Of a DNA stretch of 41,147 bases, positions 26,004 to 34,133 are shown piece after piece (position 1 is the first letter of the stretch; the number at the start of each line of letters is the position of its first letter). Source of the stretch: Nitrospinota bacterium (GTDB lineage: Bacteria; JADFOP01; DATKYB01). A program made the translations under genes and the position numbers. The notes beneath the pieces were generated by a model. It was given only the letters and a program-made list of their open reading frames with translations. It was not told where the DNA came from and made no database searches. The stretch covers positions 1-41,147 of the forward strand of contig DATKYB010000120.1 of NCBI GenBank assembly GCA_035528715.1. Direction: 5' to 3'.

Positions 26004-26612
26004 TTATCTTCTCTCTCCTGCTATTTCAAGGTCTAACTCAAGCTTCTGTTTTTTCAGTTTTTCCAACTTTTCTTTGATCTCTGCCTCAAGGTCTTTATTT
26101 CCTGTACGTTTCGCTAATTCCAGCTGCTCATTCAACTTTTTTATTTCCTTTGCCAACTCATTTGACAACTCCTGCTGTAGCGTTCTCCTGCCCTCAATCT
26201 CTTTTTGTAAGTCCGGGTCTTTCAATCTGGCTAATTCTATCTCCAGCTGTTTCGTCTGTTGGCGCTGTCTTTCCAGTTCTAACCTTAATTCTTCCTGTTT
26301 TTTTCTCTCTTGCTCTAGCTGCTGCTGCGTCGTTTCTGGATATGCTCCAGTCCCTGTTTTTGACTGTTGTTTCGCTCCCTCTCTTTCTATCGCTTGACCA
26401 GCTAAACGCCCTGTCAATGCCCCAATTCCTGCACCTATAGCACTACCAGTTCCTGCATGACCGCTAGCACCCCCTATGATAGCTCCTGTTCCTGCACCTA
26501 TAAGGGTACCTGCAATCGTTGCTTGTTCTGTAGTGGTGAGTCCCCCTCCTCCACACGAATAAAGGGCCACTAAAAAAATCCCAGAAATAACAAGAGCTAG
26601 GTAACGCCTCAT
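26004..26612 (-). CDS. Glycine-zipper lipoprotein with C-terminal coiled coil
   Basis: The 202-residue protein has a lipoprotein signal peptide with lipobox ALYSC, so Cys20 would be acylated. Residues ~32-70 form a glycine-zipper of the YMGG/Gly-zipper type (IAGTLIGAGTGAIIGG, then GSAIGAGIGALTGRLAG), which may insert in or oligomerise at a membrane. From ~90 to the end it is Gln/Glu/Lys/Leu-rich with heptad spacing, a long coiled coil. It looks like a structural outer-membrane lipoprotein of the kind often linked to envelope stability. No enzymatic role is suggested. It is divergent from the AsmA-family gene. AAGGAGG lies ten bases before the ATG, and the promoter at 26668-26696 overlaps an inverted repeat. 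Confidence 0.8.
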   Translation of the reverse strand: MRRYLALVISGIFLVALYSCGGGGLTTTEQATIAGTLIGAGTGAIIGGASGHAGTGSAIGAGIGALTGRLAGQAIEREGAKQQSKTGTGAYPETTQQQLEQERKKQEELRLELERQRQQTKQLEIELARLKDPDLQKEIEGRRTLQQELSNELAKEIKKLNEQLELAKRTGNKDLEAEIKEKLEKLKKQKLELDLEIAGERR

Positions 26613-26667
26613 CTATCTATTGCCTCCTTTCTTCATTAAATATTGAAAGGGTTTGGATCTAAAATTA

Positions 26668-26696
26668 AAGGTATGACAATTTTAAAGGATTGTCAA
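26668..26696 (-). promoter_or_regulatory. Promoter of the glycine-zipper lipoprotein
   Basis: Minus strand perfect TTGACA (26691-26696), a 17-base spacer, then TACCTT (26668-26673), a poor -10. The weak -10 with a perfect -35 would fit a promoter needing an activator. Confidence 0.5.
26674..26695. repeat. Inverted repeat TGACAAT-N8-ATTGTCA, candidate operator
   Basis: TGACAAT (26674-26680) and ATTGTCA (26689-26695) are perfect 7-base inverted arms. The outer arm lies over the -35 box of the lipoprotein promoter and the rest fills its spacer, where a dimeric repressor would block RNA polymerase. Confidence 0.5.
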
Positions 26697-26767
26697 GCAG
26701 GAAATCCCTTTGATTTTATTGACTTAATCTCCAGCAATATCAATTTTATAAAAAAGGAAATAATTTA

Positions 26768-26794
26768 TTGACAATAAAATCTTTTTGATATACT
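26768..26794 (+). promoter_or_regulatory. Possible promoter of the AsmA-family gene
   Basis: Perfect TTGACA (26768-26773) and TATACT (26789-26794), but with only 15 bases between them. It lies about 50 bases before the ATG at 26844. Confidence 0.4.
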
Positions 26795-26843
26795 AATAAA
26801 TGGATATGTTGGAAAATAATATCTTTTTTAGATTCTAAATATT

Positions 26844-29800
26844 ATGAAAAACCAGAGGAGAGGTATAAAGATACCTCTTATTTTTTTTACTCTTATTGTC
26901 TTTCTGCTTGTCTGTTCAATGCTTCTTGCATCCCTCATTAAGTTAGACAACTACAAAACCCTTCTATCTAAACAGATTGGACAAGCTATCAAGAGAGATA
27001 TATCAATTGAAAAAATCCGTCTAAGCATTTTGAATGGTTTGGCTTTTGAAGCAAAAGGAGTCTCTATCAAAAATAAAAAAGAAGCGTCTTCTCCACTCTA
27101 CATTGAGAAGTTAACACTAAATGCTGAACTATTACCTTTGTTAAAGAAGAAGGTTGTATTAAAAAAAATAGTTCTTCATGAGCCCCAAGTAACAATAAAA
27201 AGGAATGAAAAAGGTCTTATCAATATTCTTAGCCTGCCTGAAAAACGATTTCTTATAATAGAAAATAGTTCGGCATCGTATAAAGTAAAGAATATTTTAA
27301 TCAAAAACGGATACGTGAAATTTATTGATGAAAAGATCTCTAATCCCGCAACTACTACAGAATTTCAGAACGTTTCTATAAATCTCATAAATACATCAAA
27401 AGCCAGCCCTATAGCTTTCAAACTATCAGCAAACATAAGCAGTAATAACTCTCAAAAGACAAAAATCTCCGCTAAAGGATCCCTTAATAAAATACCTATA
27501 GATCTAGACCTTTCTGATTTTCAATTTGATGCAGATATTAAAACGGATTCAATTCAATATGAAGACCATAGCATCTACCTCAAACAAATCTCTTTTTTAA
27601 AAGATCTTAAAGGAGAAATAAAGGCTGACATCAATCTGAAAAAAGATACCGATGGAATACTCAAACTATCAGGAAATATTACCACAGGCTCTTTATCCTT
27701 AAAAATTCCTTATTTGCATGATGGCATACCCTGCGATGCTTATAAAAATATAATTAGCTGTGACATTGAATTTAATAAAAACTCTATAACGGTTAACAAG
27801 ATTGGACTAAAAGTCAAAGATTCTCATAAGCATGAAATAATAAAGGTGGACAATACTTTTGGTAAAGATGGCAAACTTGTAACACAGGTTAACGCAAAAG
27901 ATCTCTCTTTGAAAGCAATAAAAAAGTATATCCCAAAGAAATATATTTCTGATGATTTTAATAAGGTATTTGATAAAACAAAATTTTCTGGATCGATAAA
28001 AATTACTTCCGTTTCTTATTCAAAAACCATATCAAGGCCTGCTTCTTGGACACTAGAGCTCAAAGATGTAAATATTGATACAGGAGAAAATCTGCCGTCT
28101 ATCAAAGGACTGACGGGACTCATAAATCTGAAAGATGATGAAATCAAATTGAACCGGTTGAATGGAAGGATTCGAAACTCCAACTTTTTCAATAGCCAAG
28201 GAAAAATTTTTCAAATAAACTCAGATCCTCAAATAGAATTTTCTCTTAAGGGAAATATGGACGCAGCTGATATTGAGTATATAAAATCCTTAAGTATATT
28301 TCCTCGTAAACTTTCTTCTCGCTTAAAAGGGTTAGAAAAAATGTCGGGAAATGCCTCGCTAACATTAAATGCCAAAGGGAATATTAAAGATAGAGAATCC
28401 TTTGAAATGCAGGGAAGTTTGGATTTGAAAAAAATAAATCTTTCTCATAAAAAAATCAAACCTGAGATGAGAAATGTCAACGGAAAGATCGATTTTACAG
28501 ATGAGTTGATTAAGTTTGACTCGCTGAACATGCTATTAGATGGTTATGAATTGAACCTAAAGGATGGATTGATAGAATATGGCGCTGACGACCCTTATAT
28601 TGAATTAACCATTGAGTCAAAGAAAACCCCTTTAGAGAATCTCCTAAACATTCTCCCATTTAAAAAAGATTACAAAACAAATATAAAGGGATTTGTAAAG
28701 AGCAAGATTATTATCTCTGGGAATTTGAACAATCGAAATAACCTTAATATAAAAGGAGATATTAGTCTGGATCACACAATGATTCTATCAAACAGAATTT
28801 CCAATCCCATCTATCTACACAGAGGTAACATCATTTTCAATACAAAAAAGGCGTATATTAAGATTGAAAAGGCCAAGATTGGGAACTCTGTTATTAATTT
28901 AAAAGGAGAGGTTAAAGACTTTCTTGAACCAAAAATCAACATCGACCTTATTTCTCCATATATTGAATTAGATGAAATACCTGCCCTATTCTCAAAACAA
29001 AATAGCGATTATGGACATCTCCTCAATTACGCAATGATAAAGGCAAGGATTCAGATAGAAAAGGCAAAATATAAGGATATGAATTTTAAAGAGATAGATA
29101 CAAATATTATTTGCAATAAAGGTCAATTGAAAATAGATGACCTGAGGATAAAATCCAATGGTGGAAGTATTATGCTTAGCTCCTTGATAGATCTATCCTC
29201 GCTAAAAAATCCAACTATTCGTATCGAACCAAAGATTCTTAATGTCGATTCAGAGAGCCTGCTTAATGAACTAAACATAAACCAGAATATTCTGACAGGG
29301 TCTATGGATATTTCAGGCAACCTCTTTTTTCAAAGTCTCAATCCTGATGAACTTAAAAAAAATATGGACGGGCATGTCTTTATCCAATTTAAAAATGGGT
29401 TTATAAAAAAATCGGAGAGTATGGCTCTCCTTTCCTCCAAACTTCACTTCGATAAGGAATTCAAGAAAATTTCTGGTAAAAACGGTATGAAAAAACTTCC
29501 TTATCATACTATCAGTGGTGATTTTATCATTCATGATGGAATCATTACTACCAACAACCTATCCATCGTGGGCAAAAAGGTGAATATTGCAGCTACTGGT
29601 AGAATTGATCTGACTCACGAATTTATGGATCTCAAGGTAAGCGTATTAACCTCCAATACAATGGAAAGAATTGTCAACAAATTACCCTTTGTGGGAAATG
29701 CTGCTGTTGGAAATGATAAAAATCTGATAGCAAATTTTTATGAAGTCAAAGGGAAAATAAGCGATCCGGAAGTCACAAAGATCCCTTCTCATTCCATAGA

Positions 29801-29891
29801 ACTAAATATTTTAAAGGCCTTTCGAAAAATAATTGTCCTTACCGGCGAGGTCCTCCATATACCTCAAAAGGTTCTAGCAATCGGGAGATAA
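26844..29891 (+). CDS. AsmA-family protein (AsmA/TamB/YhdP-like)
   Basis: The 1015-residue protein has one N-terminal membrane anchor (about residues 10-33, PLIFFTLIVFLLVCSMLLAS). The typical AsmA opening follows: SKQIGQAIKRDISIEKIRLS, then LSLLP-like strands and LKKIVLHEPQVTIKRNEKG. The rest is repetitive beta-strand sequence with the recurrent pattern 'isLkGevkd...pxidi', as in the bridge-like AsmA/TamB repeats that span the periplasm. The C-terminal region (IIHDGIITTNNLSIVGKKV, ATGRIDLTHEFMDLKVSV) matches the AsmA C-terminal domain. Related proteins carry phospholipids between membranes. That role here is inferred. It stands alone, converging on lipM with only six bases between the stops, so the two transcripts must overlap. 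Confidence 0.85.
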   Translation: MKNQRRGIKIPLIFFTLIVFLLVCSMLLASLIKLDNYKTLLSKQIGQAIKRDISIEKIRLSILNGLAFEAKGVSIKNKKEASSPLYIEKLTLNAELLPLLKKKVVLKKIVLHEPQVTIKRNEKGLINILSLPEKRFLIIENSSASYKVKNILIKNGYVKFIDEKISNPATTTEFQNVSINLINTSKASPIAFKLSANISSNNSQKTKISAKGSLNKIPIDLDLSDFQFDADIKTDSIQYEDHSIYLKQISFLKDLKGEIKADINLKKDTDGILKLSGNITTGSLSLKIPYLHDGIPCDAYKNIISCDIEFNKNSITVNKIGLKVKDSHKHEIIKVDNTFGKDGKLVTQVNAKDLSLKAIKKYIPKKYISDDFNKVFDKTKFSGSIKITSVSYSKTISRPASWTLELKDVNIDTGENLPSIKGLTGLINLKDDEIKLNRLNGRIRNSNFFNSQGKIFQINSDPQIEFSLKGNMDAADIEYIKSLSIFPRKLSSRLKGLEKMSGNASLTLNAKGNIKDRESFEMQGSLDLKKINLSHKKIKPEMRNVNGKIDFTDELIKFDSLNMLLDGYELNLKDGLIEYGADDPYIELTIESKKTPLENLLNILPFKKDYKTNIKGFVKSKIIISGNLNNRNNLNIKGDISLDHTMILSNRISNPIYLHRGNIIFNTKKAYIKIEKAKIGNSVINLKGEVKDFLEPKINIDLISPYIELDEIPALFSKQNSDYGHLLNYAMIKARIQIEKAKYKDMNFKEIDTNIICNKGQLKIDDLRIKSNGGSIMLSSLIDLSSLKNPTIRIEPKILNVDSESLLNELNINQNILTGSMDISGNLFFQSLNPDELKKNMDGHVFIQFKNGFIKKSESMALLSSKLHFDKEFKKISGKNGMKKLPYHTISGDFIIHDGIITTNNLSIVGKKVNIAATGRIDLTHEFMDLKVSVLTSNTMERIVNKLPFVGNAAVGNDKNLIANFYEVKGKISDPEVTKIPSHSIELNILKAFRKIIVLTGEVLHIPQKVLAIGR

Positions 29892-29897
29892 AAGAGG

Positions 29898-30692
29898 TTA
29901 TCTCTGAAAATTCCATTCTTGAGTTGTGTACTTTTCTTTCCTTAGCCTTTCTGACAATCTCTTCTCGTAGAGAGTTAATTTATCCTGAAACAATGGTCCG
30001 AAAGACTTATTAAGCGCCTCTATGAGGGCCTTGGAAACTTCTCTAAATGAGATCTTTCTGTTTAAAACCTCCTGAAGACTGATCATTCTATTATCATCCT
30101 CTGTTTTAAAAATAGAAGTCCATTTCTCTCTGTTTAAATTTAAAAGGATTGAACCCTGTTGGAGCAGAAAGTTTCTGCTCCTCTTTTGTGCACTTCCAAT
30201 AATCTTTTTCCCCTGAGTAACAATCTCATAGAGAGAAGAGGAGGAAAAGCATGATGGTGAATCTATACCCTTTGTCTGTCCCCTTTTTCTTTTTGATGAT
30301 AACTCAGCTAAAACACCGATGCTTTTTAATCCGGAAACCAAGGCATGACTTATAATCCTATAAGGTTCAAGGACACCATTACGAGAAAAGGCGTCTAAGC
30401 TTGATATAATGCTATAGGTGACCTCCTCTTCATGAAAGACAGCCCTTCCTCCTGTTGGCCTCCTTACCATATCCAAGGATAACTCATTCATTCTTTTAGA
30501 TTCAAACAGATATGATGTCTTTTGGAAATACCCTATTGATATGGCCGGGGGATTCCAGCCATAAAATCGTATCGTTTTTGGCGAAAATCCTTTTTCACAT
30601 GCAATGAATATCGCTTCATCGATGGCCATATTCATATAACCATCATAAAAAACATCTTTGATTAATCTCCATCCTTCCCTCTTATTATTCAT
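29898..30692 (-). CDS. lipM: Octanoyltransferase LipM-like (lipoate/biotin ligase superfamily)
   Basis: The 264-residue protein belongs to the LplA/LipB/BirA fold. RRPTGGRAVFHEEEVTYSI (from residue 77) is the acyl-adenylate/acyl-binding loop. SPSCFSSSSLYEIV holds Cys148 at the place of the catalytic Cys150 of Bacillus subtilis LipM, and GKKIIGSAQKR then LLQQGSILL complete the site. LipM moves octanoate from acyl carrier protein to the lysine of GcvH. This fits its position as last gene of the glycine cleavage operon. A lipoate-protein ligase is the alternative, but the Cys motif favours LipM. Sulfur insertion (LipA) must be encoded elsewhere. It follows gcvPB after 52 bases. Confidence 0.85.
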   Translation of the reverse strand: MNNKREGWRLIKDVFYDGYMNMAIDEAIFIACEKGFSPKTIRFYGWNPPAISIGYFQKTSYLFESKRMNELSLDMVRRPTGGRAVFHEEEVTYSIISSLDAFSRNGVLEPYRIISHALVSGLKSIGVLAELSSKRKRGQTKGIDSPSCFSSSSLYEIVTQGKKIIGSAQKRSRNFLLQQGSILLNLNREKWTSIFKTEDDNRMISLQEVLNRKISFREVSKALIEALNKSFGPLFQDKLTLYEKRLSERLRKEKYTTQEWNFQR

Positions 30693-30744
30693 GATTATTC
30701 TCTAGCTTTTTGGTTTATCATGAAAAGTATGGATGGATTTTTCT

Positions 30745-32229
30745 TTAGTCTTTCCATCTTAGTTGAGGTTCTCTTGCGGCGGAGGTTTCATCTAAACGTA
30801 ATACTTTGGTTTTATGGGGGGCATTCTTCAATTTATCTGGTTCATCTTTTGCCTCCCTTGCAATCTCTTGCATCGCCCAGATAAACTCTTCCAGGCTTTC
30901 TTTACTTTCTGTCTCGGTTGGCTCTATCATGATTGCGCCCTTCACAATCAATGGGAAATATATGGTTGGAGGATGAAAACCATAATCCATAAGTCTTTTA
31001 GCAATATCTAAAGTTGTTACACCATTTTTATTCTGAATTTTATCAGAAAAGACACATTCGTGCTTACAAACTCTATTATAGGAAAGGTCATAGTAATCTT
31101 TTAATTTATTCATAATATAATTGGCATTGATTACTGCGACTTCACTAGCTTCCTTAAGTCCTTCTCCACCCATAGATCTTATATAGGCATAAGCCCTAAC
31201 CATGATAGCAAAATTTCCATAAAAGCTATGAACTTTTCCGATTGAAAAAGGCCTATCATATTCTAAGTAAAATCTTTCACCATCTTTCTCAACAGTGGGA
31301 CTCGGCATAAAAGGAACAAGATGTTCCTTTATCCCAACTGGACCTGCTCCTGGACCCCCTCCTCCATGAGGAGTGGAAAATGTCTTATGGAGGTTAATAT
31401 GAACAACATCTATACCCATATCTCCGTATCTCACCTTCCCCATCAGTGCATTAAGATTAGCTCCGTCACAATATACCAGTCCTCCTTTTTGATGGATCAT
31501 ATCAGAAATTTCTAAGATATCTTCTTCAAAAAGACCAAGGGTATTCGGATTTGTCAGCATAATAGCTGCCGCATCCTCATCAACAATTCTCGAAAGTTCA
31601 TCTAGATCGATACACCCCCGACTGTTTGATCTTACCACTATACTTTTATATCCACATAGTGTAGCACTGGCTGGATTGGTCCCATGAGCAGAATCTGGAA
31701 TAATAACCTTTTTTCTCGGATTACCCCTGGACTTTAAATATTCCCTTATCATCATCAAACCTACCACCTCTCCCTGAGCACCAGCAGAAGGTTGTAATGT
31801 AACTCTGTCCATCCCGCAGATATCTTTTAAGTACTGTTCGAGTTCATACATGAGTTGTAAAGAACCCTGACAAAGCTCTTCAGGAGTATACGGATGGAGT
31901 TCAGAAAAACCCGAAAACCTTGATATATCCTCATTCACTTTGGGATTATACTTCATCGTGCAAGACCCCAGAGGATAAAAACCTAAATCTACACCGTAAT
32001 TCCATTGGGACATCCTCACAAAATGCCTTACAATATCTACCTCGCTAACCTCAGGAAAACCTTCAATCTCATCTCTATATAAGCCCTCAGGAATTAAAGC
32101 TTTAATATTTTCTTCTGGTACATCACATGATGGAAGTGAAAATGCCTCTCTTTTTTTGGAGCTCTTTTCAAAAATTAAAGGCTCGTTAAAAACCAAACCC
32201 TTTGCTCCTATCATTCTTTGCTCTTTCAT
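30745..32229 (-). CDS. gcvPB: Glycine dehydrogenase (decarboxylating) subunit 2
   Basis: From ATG 32229 the product has 494 residues, normal for the PLP-bearing half of the two-subunit P protein. DSAHGTNPASATLCGY, YCDGANLNALMG and HINLHKTFSTPHGGGGPG are diagnostic; the Schiff-base lysine is in NLHKTFS (K282 in this numbering). Together with GcvPA it decarboxylates glycine and passes the aminomethyl group to lipoyl-GcvH. A longer frame starts at GTG 32259 and overlaps gcvPA by 11 bases, but ATG 32229 has AGGAG five bases upstream and is the better start. The C-terminus has PHKTKVLRLDETSAAREP, typical of this subunit. Confidence 0.96.
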   Translation of the reverse strand: MKEQRMIGAKGLVFNEPLIFEKSSKKREAFSLPSCDVPEENIKALIPEGLYRDEIEGFPEVSEVDIVRHFVRMSQWNYGVDLGFYPLGSCTMKYNPKVNEDISRFSGFSELHPYTPEELCQGSLQLMYELEQYLKDICGMDRVTLQPSAGAQGEVVGLMMIREYLKSRGNPRKKVIIPDSAHGTNPASATLCGYKSIVVRSNSRGCIDLDELSRIVDEDAAAIMLTNPNTLGLFEEDILEISDMIHQKGGLVYCDGANLNALMGKVRYGDMGIDVVHINLHKTFSTPHGGGGPGAGPVGIKEHLVPFMPSPTVEKDGERFYLEYDRPFSIGKVHSFYGNFAIMVRAYAYIRSMGGEGLKEASEVAVINANYIMNKLKDYYDLSYNRVCKHECVFSDKIQNKNGVTTLDIAKRLMDYGFHPPTIYFPLIVKGAIMIEPTETESKESLEEFIWAMQEIAREAKDEPDKLKNAPHKTKVLRLDETSAAREPQLRWKD

Positions 32230-32248
32230 CAATTCTCCTAAATTTGGA

Positions 32249-33589
32249 CTATAGAGCACTCAAAACTCTACAGAGAATATCAATATCCTCTTTTGTATTC
32301 TTTTCAGTAACACAGAAGAGAAGTGAATCTTTCATCTCCGGATAAAACCTTAATAAGGCTAATCCCCCTATGATATTCTTTTGTAATAACCATTCATTGA
32401 CTTTCTCTAAAGGCAGTTTCGATCTGACTACAAATTCATTAAACGTGGGAATACTCATATCAACGGAAAAGTTTCTCATCTTTGAAATCTCTTTTTTTAC
32501 ATAGTTCGCTTTGTAAAGATTCAATTCTGCAAGTTTTTTCATGCCCCTCCTTCCTAAGGTAGAAAGATAGATAGACGCAGCTAAAGCACAAAGAGATTGA
32601 TTCGTACAGATATTTGAGGTGGCTTTTTCTCTTCTTATATGCTGTTCTCTGGTAGCCATTGTAAGAACATAACCTCTCTGCAAACTTTTATCTGTAGTTG
32701 CTCCTACAATCCTTCCTGGAATATTCCTTACATACTTCTCTTTTGTAGCAAAAATGCCAAGGCTTGGGCCACCAAAATTTATGGGGTTCCCAAAAACCTG
32801 CCCTTCCCCAACTACTATGTCACAATCAAAAGCCCCAGGAGGTTTTAAAATTCCCAATGCAATGGGCTCAACAACAACAACGATCAGGAGAGCTTCTTTT
32901 TCCCTTGCAACCTCAGAAATCTTTTTTATATCCTCAATGGAGCCGAAAAAGTTTGGATATTGGATGATCACTGAAGAGCTGTTAGAAGAAACAAGCATTT
33001 TTACTTCATTCGAATCTGTAAACAGATTCTTTGTAAATGGTATTTCTTTAATCTCTAAATCAAGGGACTGGGTATAGGTATTTAAAACCTTTCTATATTC
33101 AGGGTGGACAGCTTGAGAAATAAGTATCTCTTTTCTATTATTAATACGATTTGCCATTAAAACAGCTTCTGCGAGAGCAGAAGCACCATCATACATAGAT
33201 GCATTTGTAATCTCCATGTCTGTAAGCTGACAGATAAGGGTCTGATATTCATAGATTCCCTGGAGTGTACCTTGACTTATTTCTGGTTGATAAGGGGTAT
33301 AAGCTGTATAGAACTCGGATCGCGATACGAGGTGTTCGACCACACTTGGGATATAGTGACCATAACTCCCAGCACCTAAAAAAGATATATATTCAGTACC
33401 AGCGTTTTTCTCGCTTAATAAATTTAAATGGCTCTTGAGCTCTGGCTCTGATAAAGCTGAAGGTAACTTAAGATTCTCTTTAAGCCTAATCTTTTCTGGT
33501 ATATCTGTAAAAAGTTCTGTAACATCCCTAACCCCTATTGCTCTTAGCATCTCTCTACAGTCATCATCTGTGTTAGGAATATATCTCAT
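32249..33589 (-). CDS. gcvPA: Glycine dehydrogenase (decarboxylating) subunit 1
   Basis: The 446-residue product is the first half of the split P protein. MRYIPNTDDDCREMLRAIG, SFLGAGSYGHYIPSVVEHL, TPYQPEISQGTLQGIYEYQT and GPSLGIFATKEKYVRNIPGR are all hallmark segments. It has a PLP-enzyme fold but no cofactor lysine, as expected, and forms a dimer of heterodimers with GcvPB. AAAGGA overlapping the gcvH stop serves as ribosome site. The ten-base gap to gcvH indicates co-transcription. The split form is usual in Firmicutes, Thermotogae, archaea and many deep-branching diderms and differs from the fused E. coli GcvP. Confidence 0.97.
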   Translation of the reverse strand: MRYIPNTDDDCREMLRAIGVRDVTELFTDIPEKIRLKENLKLPSALSEPELKSHLNLLSEKNAGTEYISFLGAGSYGHYIPSVVEHLVSRSEFYTAYTPYQPEISQGTLQGIYEYQTLICQLTDMEITNASMYDGASALAEAVLMANRINNRKEILISQAVHPEYRKVLNTYTQSLDLEIKEIPFTKNLFTDSNEVKMLVSSNSSSVIIQYPNFFGSIEDIKKISEVAREKEALLIVVVVEPIALGILKPPGAFDCDIVVGEGQVFGNPINFGGPSLGIFATKEKYVRNIPGRIVGATTDKSLQRGYVLTMATREQHIRREKATSNICTNQSLCALAASIYLSTLGRRGMKKLAELNLYKANYVKKEISKMRNFSVDMSIPTFNEFVVRSKLPLEKVNEWLLQKNIIGGLALLRFYPEMKDSLLFCVTEKNTKEDIDILCRVLSAL

Positions 33590-33599
33590 CTAGATTCCT

Positions 33600-33989
33600 T
33601 TATTTCTTTTCTTCTTTGATAAAGGCTTCATATTCTTCAGCTGAAAGAAGCGCATCAATTTCATCCTCATCACTTATTTTTACAACAATGAGCCATCCGT
33701 CTCCATAGGGATCAGAATTTATTAATTCAGGTTCTTCTTTCAGTGCTTCATTGATTTCTAATACCTCTCCGGTTACAGGAGAATATAAGTCAGAGACTGC
33801 CTTGACAGATTCAACTACTCCAAAAGTCCCCATCTGCTCAACCTCACTTCCTACCTCTGGGAGCTCCACGAAAACAACATCTCCTAATTCTTCCTGGGCA
33901 TGGTCGGTAATGCCGATAATAGCTTTACCACCCTCAATCCTCGTCCACTCGTGTTCCTTTGAATACTTTAAATCTTTTGGAAATTCCAT
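33600..33989 (-). CDS. gcvH: Glycine cleavage system H protein
   Basis: The 129-residue protein carries the swinging lipoyl arm of the glycine cleavage system. The opening YSKEHEWTRIEG, the GITDHAQEELGDVVFVELP strand and the lipoyl site VVESVKAVSDLYSPVTGEV place the modified lysine at K63. The C-terminus (PYGDGWLIVVKI) is standard. It shuttles the aminomethyl group from P to T protein and is re-oxidised by lipoamide dehydrogenase, which is not in this window. GGAGGAG lies about ten bases before the ATG. A 144-base gap separates it from gcvT, without a clear promoter or terminator. Confidence 0.97.
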   Translation of the reverse strand: MEFPKDLKYSKEHEWTRIEGGKAIIGITDHAQEELGDVVFVELPEVGSEVEQMGTFGVVESVKAVSDLYSPVTGEVLEINEALKEEPELINSDPYGDGWLIVVKISDEDEIDALLSAEEYEAFIKEEKK

Positions 33990-34133
33990 TTTTCTCTCTC
34001 CTCCTTTTCTGTTTATCTTCTTTATAAAAATTTACCAAAAGCTAAAATTTTATTAATCCCAAATAATTTTCTTTTCACAAATGATAATCGAGGCCAAATC
34101 ACTCAATGAATCAACAATACATTAAAAAGGCGG

